Under the pieces are notes generated by a model. The model saw nothing but the letters and a program-made list of their open reading frames with translations. It was not told the origin of the DNA and made no database searches. Positions 16,730 through 24,200 of a stretch of DNA of 43,302 nucleotides are shown in pieces. The first letter of the stretch is position 1; the number at the start of each line of letters is the position of its first letter. Both the position numbers and the translations under genes were made by a program. Source of the DNA: Halothiobacillaceae bacterium (lineage in GTDB: Bacteria > Pseudomonadota > Gammaproteobacteria > Halothiobacillales > Halothiobacillaceae). The stretch is from positions 1 through 43,302 of the forward strand of contig JAQVHL010000018.1 of NCBI GenBank assembly GCA_028696185.1, given 5' to 3'.

Positions 16730-17041
16730 GTTCGACTTGTGCTCCTCAACATAGGAGCGCAACACGGCATTCATGCGCGACTGATACCGCTTGCCGGTGT
16801 GCTTGAAGAACTCCAGCACATCGGCATCAATGCGAAGCGTGATTTGCTTCTTGGTGTGGGGCAACTCCATTGCCGCCTTCATCCAGACAGCATCGGGCAG
16901 ATAGGGCGCATCGCTGTAGTCGATCTGCTCATCCGGCATGGCCGCGACAGACTCAAGCTCGGCACGTTGTTGAGCCGTCAATGGCGGCAAATTCTTGGGG
17001 TCAAGGGTGAGCTTGACGGTATTGCTTGCGTTCTTGCTCAT
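16721..17041 (-). CDS. brnA: BrnA-family antitoxin
   Basis: A 106-aa antitoxin. The C-terminal ribbon-helix-helix is visible in KKQITLRIDADVLEFFKHTGK followed by RYQSRMNAVLRSYV, the typical BrnA signature. The start (17041) lies 41 nt inside the end of brnT. It should neutralise BrnT and repress the operon through DNA binding. Confidence 0.92.
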   Translation of the reverse strand: MSKNASNTVKLTLDPKNLPPLTAQQRAELESVAAMPDEQIDYSDAPYLPDAVWMKAAMELPHTKKQITLRIDADVLEFFKHTGKRYQSRMNAVLRSYVEEHKSNAK

Positions 17042-17279
17042 TGGCTTTTCTCGCTGAAATTAGCCGGATGGTTTTCTCATGCCGGACGGTATAAACCACA
17101 TACAGCAAGGCGGGGTCGGCATAACCGATGGTTGCCCATCGATCTTCGCCATAGTCCTCGCGCCCGTCGTACACCTCAATGCGGTAAGGGTCGAGCAGGA
17201 CTCGCGCCGCAACGCTGAATCGCACGCCGTGTTTCCGCAGGTTTAGCGCCTCTTTCTCGGCGTCCCATTCAAAGCCCAT
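17001..17279 (-). CDS. brnT: BrnT-family ribonuclease toxin
   Basis: A 92-aa toxin from ATG 17279: FEWDAEKEALNLRKHGV, then the segment leading to YGEDRWATIGY, then the LLYVVYTVR and IRLISARKA stretches are the conserved BrnT pattern (RelE-like fold). The much longer open frame to 17423 runs through the promoter and is not used. A 41-nt overlap with brnA is usual in this family. Confidence 0.92.
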   Translation of the reverse strand: MGFEWDAEKEALNLRKHGVRFSVAARVLLDPYRIEVYDGREDYGEDRWATIGYADPALLYVVYTVRHEKTIRLISARKANEQERKQYRQAHP

Positions 17280-17285
17280 TGCCGT

Positions 17286-17314
17286 ATTGTAGCTTCTTTT
17301 TGTAGTTACATCAA
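17286..17314 (-). promoter_or_regulatory. brnTA promoter with near-zero leader
   Basis: Minus strand: -35 TTGATG (17309-17314), 17-nt spacer, -10 TACAAT (17286-17291). Only 6 nt separate the -10 box from the brnT ATG, so a leaderless transcript is predicted. The half-sites GTAACTAC and AGCTACAA inside the spacer may be operator parts. The rest of the gap up to 17462 holds nothing that I can support. Confidence 0.65.
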
Positions 17315-17462
17315 GCCTTATAAGCTCAACCCCGGCTCGTTGTCGCACTTGTCGCACTCGATCTTCTGCGCCTTGGCCTGCTCCTGCTGCCGCTATGGCT
17401 CGCGGCCTTCCAACTTCTCCCAACCTTAACTCAAGTTGGCATCCTTGCCCGCTTGGGCCTGG

Positions 17463-18191
17463 TTAATCACTGGACTTTTGTATTCGCTCGCTTTCTTCCT
17501 TCATGAATCGTTCGTAGTCGGCCTGGGTCATGAGCAGATGGTCAACGTCATGACCCTGAGCAAGGCTGCGCGCGGTGTAAAGGATCATTTCATCGCCGAC
17601 CTTCAGTCCCTCGGACCCGTTTTCGCCGGACACCATGGCCAAATACAGGCGCCGCTTGTCGATCTCTGGATCGCGCTTCTTGTCCAGATGGACTTGCGCC
17701 GTCTTTCCTGTCGCCGGGTTGCGCACGGTAATCAGGTTCATGTCATAACAGCGCCGTTCCACGTCTTCAGGGGTCTCGTTGAGAAGGATAATCGCCCCTA
17801 TCGCGCCGATGACTGCCCCAGCTACCAGCCCTGTCGGGCTGTCCGCACCGGCTGCGATTCCAGCGACGACCCCGGCCCCAGCCCCTTCCAGCGCCCCGCC
17901 CACGGCGCCCCATGCTTGCTCTTCCGTTCCCTGCTGGACAGGCGCGGTCCCCTCCGGGTTTTCCGCGCTATCTGCCTGCCGCTGCGCGGCCTGGCGCTTC
18001 GCCTCCTGCGCCTCACGCCATGGGCGGGTCTCCGCCTCGGGGCGTTTCAGGCAGGTATCCCATGCTTCGATCTTCTCGATGACCACCTTCTCAGGCGGGG
18101 CAACTTCTTTTACCCGGATGGACGAGCAGCCAGAGGCCGCCAAAACCAGGCCCGCCCCGACCGCGAGCATTCCAAATTTCATCAATTTCAT
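17463..18191 (-). CDS. Lipoprotein with glycine-zipper segment, unknown function
   Basis: A 242-aa predicted lipoprotein: a signal sequence ending in LAASGC, with Cys22 as the lipidated residue. A Gln/Ala/Glu-rich charged region (about 60-90) leads to a Gly/Ala-rich zipper (about 95-135: GAVGGALEGAGAGVVAG and AGAVIGAIGAI), then a mixed C-terminal domain. The glycine zipper and mobile-element context recall outer-membrane surface-exclusion lipoproteins such as TraT, but I see no real sequence match, so the role is only a guess. Confidence 0.8.
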   Translation of the reverse strand: MKLMKFGMLAVGAGLVLAASGCSSIRVKEVAPPEKVVIEKIEAWDTCLKRPEAETRPWREAQEAKRQAAQRQADSAENPEGTAPVQQGTEEQAWGAVGGALEGAGAGVVAGIAAGADSPTGLVAGAVIGAIGAIILLNETPEDVERRCYDMNLITVRNPATGKTAQVHLDKKRDPEIDKRRLYLAMVSGENGSEGLKVGDEMILYTARSLAQGHDVDHLLMTQADYERFMKEESERIQKSSD

Positions 18192-18263
18192 AAATCCCCC
18201 TCTGGGATGACGGTTTAATCGATAACCTGCCCGCCTCGTTGCGAGCGGGCAGGCGTTCGGTGT

Positions 18264-18533
18264 TCAGGCCGCCACGCGCCGGCAAGCGGCTTGGTGGGCC
18301 TCGTTGAGCGCCTCCATGCCGCCACGGACAAAACAGGCCAGCACGGCGCGCGATTCTGGCGGCATTTCAAGCGCCTGGGTGATGATGCCCAGCGCGACAA
18401 GCGCTATTTCTGCCGCGTGGGCGGGCCTTTCGTGAATCGCCTGGTCGAGTTTTTCCAGCACCTCCCCGGGCGTGTGGGCCTCGCCCGCCCCGAGCGCGTC
18501 GAGCCCGATTTCAAGAGTCGCGTTCATGTTCAT
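18264..18533 (-). CDS. Hypothetical 89-aa helical protein
   Basis: The start is ATG 18533 (MNMNAT) with GGAGGAAAAACC directly upstream. The sequence is Ala/Glu-rich, helical and soluble. I do not recognise it. The 26-nt repeat 18552-18577 sits just upstream, as for the next gene. The longer open frame beyond 18533 is not supported by a ribosome site. Confidence 0.6.
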   Translation of the reverse strand: MNMNATLEIGLDALGAGEAHTPGEVLEKLDQAIHERPAHAAEIALVALGIITQALEMPPESRAVLACFVRGGMEALNEAHQAACRRVAA

Positions 18534-18551
18534 GGTTTTTCCTCCGGTTGG

Positions 18552-18577
18552 GGCCGGGAACCGCCCGGCGCGGGTTG
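18552..18577 (-). repeat. 26-nt leader repeat, copy 1
   Basis: GGCCGGGAACCGCCCGGCGC and the following GGGTTG (plus-strand reading) recur exactly at 18946-18971. Each copy lies 19-36 nt upstream of a minus-strand gene start (18533 and 18910). It contains GGGAAC, reminiscent of half of the GTTCC-N9-CAAGT motif, but without CAAGT. Confidence 0.7.
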
Positions 18578-18580
18578 AGG

Positions 18581-18910
18581 TTATTCGGGGAGACGGCGCA
18601 AGGCCAGCTCGATCAAGAATTCCGGCGTGCCGCCGTACGCCGCGTTCCCATCTTCTCTGTATGGGGGGTCTACCCGTGGAAAATCCCCCGGTCCGACGAG
18701 CACGATGGCATTGATCGCGACGGGGTGTCCTTCCCCCCCTGCCGTCATGCACATTGAAAACTCTCTGTTATAATCTGCGTAAATTCGGGTATGACCTTCA
18801 AACAGACGGTCTTTAAAAAATTTGATATTCTTAAACCCGCTTTTTTCGAAGGCCTTTACAATCCTGTTAATGTTTTTTTTCAGGCTCTTTTTTTCCACGA
18901 TCTCGCTCAT
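18581..18910 (-). CDS. Hypothetical 109-aa protein
   Basis: Lys-rich N terminus (MSEIVEKKSLKKN) followed by a mixed alpha/beta sequence. AAGGTGAT precedes the ATG by 7 nt. No family is recognised. A 26-nt repeat is 36 nt upstream and the GTTCC-N9-CAAGT motif 103 nt upstream, so it may belong to the transfer regulon. AT-richer codons than its neighbours. Confidence 0.6.
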   Translation of the reverse strand: MSEIVEKKSLKKNINRIVKAFEKSGFKNIKFFKDRLFEGHTRIYADYNREFSMCMTAGGEGHPVAINAIVLVGPGDFPRVDPPYREDGNAAYGGTPEFLIELALRRLPE

Positions 18911-18945
18911 ATCAGATCACCTTTACTTTTACTATTTGGCTATTT

Positions 18946-18971
18946 GGCCGGGAACCGCCCGGCGCGGGTTG
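18946..18971 (-). repeat. 26-nt leader repeat, copy 2
   Basis: Exact second copy of 18552-18577, upstream of the gene that starts at 18910. Confidence 0.7.
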
Positions 18972-19012
18972 GGGGTTGGGTTCGGCCTTCCGTGGCCTGG
19001 GTGTCCTTGCTT

Positions 19013-19031
19013 ACTTGCACAGGGGAGGAAC
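19013..19031 (-). promoter_or_regulatory. GTTCC-N9-CAAGT motif 1 (upstream of the 109-aa gene)
   Basis: Minus strand reads GTTCC, TCCCCTGTG, CAAGT, then AAG. It touches the ArdC-like gene's stop codon and is about 103 nt upstream of the start at 18910, further than the other five copies. Confidence 0.6.
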
Positions 19032-19877
19032 TCAGGCCGGGGCGCCGGCCTTCAGGATTTTGTCCGCTGCACCGAAGATCCGCGCCACGCTGCGCGGGGT
19101 AATGTCCTGGGTGTCTATCCAGTTCTGGATATACCCCCGGCTCTCGCTCAGGCCTGGAAGACCAAGGGTTGCGCAGCAGATGTAAGCCACCCCTTCCGCT
19201 TCCACCTCCCTGATATTCCTCGGGGTTTCCTCGCTATCCGCCAGGCCAGCTTCAGAGGTATGCCCCAGAACAACATGCGCCAGTTCGTGAAAGCGGGTTT
19301 TGTGCGGAAGGGCGGCCACCGGGTTGATGGCAATGGATCGGCCTGTGGCGAATCCCTGGACGTTGCCATTTGGCAGGCTGAAATGGACTTCCTCAATTGC
19401 CAGCACTTCCAAGGCTTTTTCTGCATTCCATTTCGGCGTCTTGGCTTCGTGCTGGTAATCCTCGCCCTCGGTCTGATCCAGGCTGAACCAATTCGGCTTG
19501 AAGACAAAGCGGCTGAAGGTGGATTCTTCCTTCTCTCCGTCCTCATTTTCAATCTCCTTCTTCACTGTGACAGGCATGAAAAGTTTGATGGCTTTCTGCC
19601 CTTTCTTGACGATCCGGCCTTTTTCTTTCCATGCGTTAAAGCTGGCAATCGGCGAAAGGGGAAGCCCGCGTTCGGCAAGCTGCATTGCGGCTAGCATTTG
19701 ATTACTAATGCTATAGTTATGAAAGGCGCGATAGGCAGCGGAAAGAATGCCGGGCTCTGCGAGCGCCTGGGAAAGAAGTTTTGTCCATGCGGCCTGAATT
19801 TCATCGGCCTGTTGCGCCTTGTAAGCGGCTTTTTCTGCCTCGGTGTAGGTGGTGCGGTTTTTCGTGGTCTTGGACAT
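19032..19877 (-). CDS. ardC: ArdC-like antirestriction / zincin protein
   Basis: 281 aa from ATG 19877, with GGAGAA upstream. The N-terminal half is the ArdC ssDNA-binding-type domain (about 20-150, including 'YSISNQMLAAM', 'WKEKGRIVKKGQKAIKLFMP'). The C-terminal half is a zincin-like metallopeptidase domain with HELAH at 197-201 and a further Glu in EVEAEGVAYICC, as in gluzincin-like ArdC proteins. ArdC-type proteins protect incoming single-stranded DNA from restriction; the presence on a mobilizable element fits this. The 447-nt gap upstream (19878-20324) holds no gene; it has the terminator below and GC-rich inverted segments. Confidence 0.85.
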   Translation of the reverse strand: MSKTTKNRTTYTEAEKAAYKAQQADEIQAAWTKLLSQALAEPGILSAAYRAFHNYSISNQMLAAMQLAERGLPLSPIASFNAWKEKGRIVKKGQKAIKLFMPVTVKKEIENEDGEKEESTFSRFVFKPNWFSLDQTEGEDYQHEAKTPKWNAEKALEVLAIEEVHFSLPNGNVQGFATGRSIAINPVAALPHKTRFHELAHVVLGHTSEAGLADSEETPRNIREVEAEGVAYICCATLGLPGLSESRGYIQNWIDTQDITPRSVARIFGAADKILKAGAPA

Positions 19878-20241
19878 GGCCTTTTCTCCAAAAGTCGATC
19901 TTTCTTTGTTCGGAGTTAACCCCGAGCGGATTGTTTTTTTGTCAGGTGTTGCAGAATTTGAGCAATCCTCCCTTGAGCCTTTCGCTCTTTCCCCGTCCCG
20001 TCGCCGTACCCTTCGCGTGCAAATCGTCCAGACCGCGCGATAGGGGCGGGTGCAAGGGCCGTAGGGGCGGCTGGCGCGGCCCGCAGCGCAGCGAGGACAC
20101 GGGCCGCCCCGAAGGGCGCAGCGAACCCTTGCGCACGCCCCCGCGCGGGCTAGATTTGCAAGCAAGCGAAGGGGGCGCCGATGGGCTTGAGGGGGAAGGG
20201 CCAGCGGGGGGATGGCTCGAATTCGTCAGCGACGCCGAGAC

Positions 20242-20271
20242 AAAAAAACAGCCCCGGCAGGGATGCCGGGG
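20242..20271 (-). terminator. Rho-independent terminator after the 142-aa lipoprotein gene
   Basis: Minus strand: stem CCCCGGCA (20264-20271) and TGCCGGGG (20252-20259) with a 4-nt loop, then a run of seven T (20242-20248). Confidence 0.8.
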
Positions 20272-20324
20272 GAAGAACTCATGGATGAGACAGCCCGCAC
20301 CGCCACGCGGGGCGGAATCAGGAC

Positions 20325-20753
20325 TTATGGGAGATCGGCCACTTTTTTGAAGGTCACTTTCAGCCCCTTTTCGGGGACGTACTGAGTGAGAGAACCGTCG
20401 TCCTGGACGATGAGTTTTTCATTTACCGTGCTCGATTTAAGGAAAAGGTATTTGTCCTTGCCGACTGTCTTTACCTCGATTTTGTCATACCGTGTTTCCT
20501 CTCTTTCGCTGGGGTCTTTTGTGTTAAGGATCACGGTTTTCATTGGGTGAATTTCTGCACGATACTTGTCGTATTCCTTCAGCGCCTCGACCAGCTCAGG
20601 CGGGTTGTCAAGCACTGGCCCGCCCGCCAAGTTGTGAATCACGATCTTGTAAACGCCTTCAAATCCATGCGTCTGGCCCTGTTGAAGGTTGCAAGCCGTG
20701 ACGCCAAAACCAATCAGGATTGTTGTTACTGCAATGATAATTTTTTTCTTCAT
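20325..20753 (-). CDS. Lipoprotein of 142 aa, unknown function
   Basis: A typical lipoprotein signal (MKKKIIIAVTTILIGFG then VTAC, Cys21), followed by a small beta-rich domain with alternating charged and hydrophobic residues and no recognised family. The leader GAGGAGACGCGCC before the ATG closely resembles that of the accessory protein gene (GAGACGCGCC). Possible roles in mating-pair interaction or exclusion are inference from position only. Confidence 0.75.
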   Translation of the reverse strand: MKKKIIIAVTTILIGFGVTACNLQQGQTHGFEGVYKIVIHNLAGGPVLDNPPELVEALKEYDKYRAEIHPMKTVILNTKDPSEREETRYDKIEVKTVGKDKYLFLKSSTVNEKLIVQDDGSLTQYVPEKGLKVTFKKVADLP

Positions 20754-20774
20754 GGCGCGTCTCCTCGCCTGGCG

Positions 20775-20927
20775 TTAGTTCGATGCCTTGATGAGCATCA
20801 CAAAAATGGACGCGATGCCCAGCATGAAAAAGAAAAGCATGATTAAGGCCAGCGCCACGCCCAAGGCCGCGCCTGCGATGGATTTGCCCAGGTTCACGGC
20901 TTGAATTTTGAGTGCTTGGATATTCAT
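20775..20927 (-). CDS. Small single-pass membrane protein, 50 aa
   Basis: ATG 20927 (MNIQALKIQAVNLG), GGGAGATTG just upstream. One strong hydrophobic segment (about 17-46, AGAALGVALALIMLFFFMLG then more) and a short polar tail. It lies 21 nt upstream of the lipoprotein gene and 15 nt after the next small membrane gene, so the three form an operon. No family recognised. Confidence 0.65.
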   Translation of the reverse strand: MNIQALKIQAVNLGKSIAGAALGVALALIMLFFFMLGIASIFVMLIKASN

Positions 20928-20942
20928 TTCTCAATCTCCCTG

Positions 20943-21110
20943 TTATTTGTCAAAGGAAAGGGGGCCAACGCCGAACAGTGAAAGCAGGTACGACACCGCC
21001 CCAATGGCCGAGATGACACCCCCCGCGCTGGCAATCCAGAAGGCCGCGACTTGCCACGTTTTCCAAGCTTGCTTGCCAAAACATTTCAAAAAATCGCTGA
21101 TGTTTCCCAT
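20943..21110 (-). CDS. Small membrane protein, 55 aa
   Basis: ATG 21110 (MGNISDFLKCFGKQAW) with GAGGTGG upstream. An amphipathic N terminus leads to a hydrophobic segment (about 20-48). It is the first gene of the three-gene operon and has the GTTCC-N9-CAAGT motif plus a terminator-like hairpin in its leader. Function unknown; it is too short for motif-based assignment. Confidence 0.65.
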   Translation of the reverse strand: MGNISDFLKCFGKQAWKTWQVAAFWIASAGGVISAIGAVSYLLSLFGVGPLSFDK

Positions 21111-21142
21111 TTTCCACCTCGTTGATTTGCGGTTCGCCGGGC

Positions 21143-21163
21143 AAAAAAACGCCCCCGGCGTTT
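21143..21163 (-). terminator. Terminator-like hairpin in the leader of the 55-aa gene
   Basis: Minus strand: AAACGCC (21157-21163), loop GGG, GGCGTTT (21147-21153), with T continuing to 21143. It may end the traG transcript, or act as an attenuator because it lies between the upstream motif and the 55-aa gene. An alternative pairing of CGCCCCCG in the motif with CGGGGGCG here would break this stem. Confidence 0.6.
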
Positions 21164-21182
21164 ACTTGCACGGGGGCGGAAC
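21164..21182 (-). promoter_or_regulatory. GTTCC-N9-CAAGT motif 2 (upstream of the 55-aa membrane protein gene)
   Basis: Minus strand: GTTCC, GCCCCCGTG, CAAGT, AAA. It is 53 nt upstream of ATG 21110. GCCCCCG of the N9 segment is complementary to CGGGGGC at 21151-21157, inside the terminator-like hairpin. Confidence 0.65.
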
Positions 21183-21294
21183 TGGAACTGACTGCAAAAT
21201 GCGGCGCTGCCCGGCGCGAATCCTTGCGCCTTCCGCCGCCGTCCCTGGCGGCGCCCTGCGGGGCAACAGCCGCTCGGCGGGGTGGAGCCAGCGT

Positions 21295-24200
21295 TTAGCC
21301 CCGCCCCGGCAGGGGGCGCCCGGCGGGTTTTGGCGCCTGTTCAGGCACTTTCTGCCCCGGTTTTGATGGGGTTGCATCCAGTCCAGCGGTCGGTGCCACC
21401 ACAACCGGCGCGGGGCTGGACGATCCACCATTGCCTGCGCCGATTTCCGGCAGACCACCGCCGCCACTGCCACCGCCCGACGTTTCCACGCGCGTTTCCG
21501 TCGAATGGGTGTGGGTCTCGGTAACGACCCCACCACCGCTGCCGCCGCCTGAAACCGTCTCTACGGTCTGCACGCCTGCCGCACTCGAACTGACGGATGA
21601 GGGTGAATCGCCCGGTGTTGCCGGTGCGCCTGGCATCCCCGATGACGACTGGGTAGCCGGGGCTTCACCCTGGGTCGGTGTCATGGCCGTGGGTTGTGCC
21701 CTGCCCGGAACAACGTGTCCTCCTTCCTCCCCTCCCGCGCCCGCCCCTACGTTCGTCGCCGGGATCGGGGTCGGTGTGGGCGCGGGAAGGGCTCCACCCG
21801 TTGCGGAACCGAACAGCACGTCCATGGCCTGCTGGGCGGCAAGCTGGGTAGGCTCGCTTGCCCCAAACCGCCCCAGGGTGGCGCTCACTCCGTCACGGAT
21901 GGGGTTGTCCGTGACGCCCAAGGGCTGCCCACTGGGGATCGCGCTGGGCTTGAGGTCGTGGAAGAGCTGTTCTTGCGCCTGGGTGAGCTGCCGACCCGCG
22001 CCGTCGGGGACGGCAGACGCATTTCGTTGTGCATCAATCAGATATTGCCCCGTCGCGGTCGCGTGCTGGCGCCCCTCGTCGGCGCGTTGCTGGTAGTAAC
22101 CCGCCTGCCCCTGTCCCGCGCCAATGAGCCCCTGCGCTGCCGCCTCCGTGCTGCGCCCTTCCAGGCCGCGCGCGCCGCCGATTTGCGCGTCTGCCTGCCC
22201 GCGCACCTGGGCGGAACTGCCTTCCAGACCCGCGCTGATCCGCGCGGCATCCTCCCTCATCCCCGTGCTGCTGCCCGCCCCGCCGGCGACCATCCCAAGC
22301 GCTGTGGCTGAGTTCATGAGCGCGGCTTGCGCGGCAAGCCGGGTGTCAAGGTCGCCTGAACGCATCAACGCGGCCATGGCCTGGTGGTGCGCCGCCGCCG
22401 CCACGTCCGCATTCGAGCCGCGCGAGGTGGCGCGGATGGCGTCGAAGTTCTTCATGTATTCCTGGTCATATCGCTGCATGGCCTCCAGGCCCCCTATGCC
22501 AATGAAATCGGCGACATTCGCCATGCGCATCGCCATGAGGCGCCCCTCCCCGGCGGTCACGTCGCGCCCGCCGGATTGCGAGAGCATGCCCGCAGCCAGA
22601 CGGCGCGCATGCTCTGCGCCGTTGATTTGGGCCGCGCTGTCCCCCTGCGTGCGGCTTTCAAGGGCGCGCGCCGCCTCCAGGCGGTCGCTGGCCTGCTGGC
22701 TCTGCTCGCTGGCCTGGCGAAGCTCGTTGAGAGTTGATTGAGATACGTTGCCCGTTCTGCTCCAGTTCGCGCCGATTTCTGCGCGGAAGCCGGCGCCGCT
22801 GTGCGTTTCGTCGTTCATGGCGGCGGTGCTGCCTTCCGTGCTGCGCGAGCCCTGCTCGCCTCGCACCCCCGCGCTGACGCGCCCTTCCTGGTCCCCGGAG
22901 AGTCCCAAGGTGGCCTGGGCAAAGGCGCTGACCAGCGAGCCACCCCGGCGGTTGGCTTCCGCTTCCGCTTCACCCATTGCCGCCGCTGCCCCGGCGCGGT
23001 CGCCCCGCTCCATCGCGGCCTTCGCGGCCTTAACGTTTTTATTGCCCGCCCCGAGCGTTTCCGCGCCTTTTTTGATAAAGCCCAGGGGGTCCACATCCAT
23101 CGCCACCCCGGCGTTCCCGCCGACACGCGCCCCGCGCGCGTAACTTCCGCCCGCGTCGGTGTGGGCACTCACTCCTTTGTTTTCTTCGTTACTCACATTC
23201 CTTCCATGCAGCGCCGTCGCGCGGGTGCCGCTGTCAGTGTAGTGGGCGCCGGTGGCCGAGGCTCCGCCCGCCGTGGTGACCCCGAAGGCCTCAGAGAGGG
23301 CGCGTGCTGCTGCGGTCGAGGCGCGCTGCGCGGATTCGACGGCTTGGGTCTCCGCAAGCCGGGTACTTGCCGAGATGCCGCCGCCGAGGCTCACATTTGA
23401 AAGCGCCCCGCCCATTTCTGCGCCCATGTCGGCGCGGCCTGCCGCCGCCCCGACGCCCGCGCCCCAGGTGGCGTTTGCGCTCACGCGCGCGGCGTTAATC
23501 TCGCTGGTGTTGATATCTGGAACCATGAGGTTGGGCGTTTTGCCCTCCTTGTCGGCGCGGTCTGCCGTGCCGTGCATCCCAGGGGAGGCATTGTGCGCGG
23601 CGCTCACACCCTGCGCCATTTTCGCCAAGCCGAAGGCGCTCCCCGCGAAGAGGGCAAAGGTGATAAAGGGCGCGTTGTTCAGCATCCGTGACGCAGCAAT
23701 CGTCGTTTCATGGATGTGGCGCAGCCACTCGACCATGTTCAAAGTAGAGCCGGCCCCGGTGTGAGCATGGAAGTTGCCAATCTGAAGTTGATACCAATGC
23801 ATGATGATCGCCAGCATCGGAATCCAGCTCTGCGACCAGATGCCGAATAGCAGATGCCCGCCGGCAGTTTTGAGCCCGGCCCAGGGGTTCGCGACGATGA
23901 CAAACAGGATGAGGGGGGTCGCGGAGATGAAGACAAAGAACAATACGTCCATCATTCTTGGCGCCACGCCAATCAGCGCTTGGGAGTCCCACGCCTCGTC
24001 CTCCGCCCAGCGGAATAGCTGGCGGGCTGTGTCAGCTTCGACCACCACGGTTCCCACCGGCGCCTGCGCCCCGCGCGCCATGCTGGCGATGGCAATGGCG
24101 CCGACGACATTCTTGTAACCGTCCAGGTAGGCGGCGCCGATGCCGCTTCCCACGCTCTGCGCCGCGCGCAGCAGCTCATCCGCCCCCGTCGCGCCGTATT

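Noticed and set aside
19878-20324. Alternative oriT in the GC-rich gap upstream of the ArdC-like gene
   Set aside because: It has scattered GC-rich inverted segments but no ordered repeats and is far from the relaxase and accessory genes.
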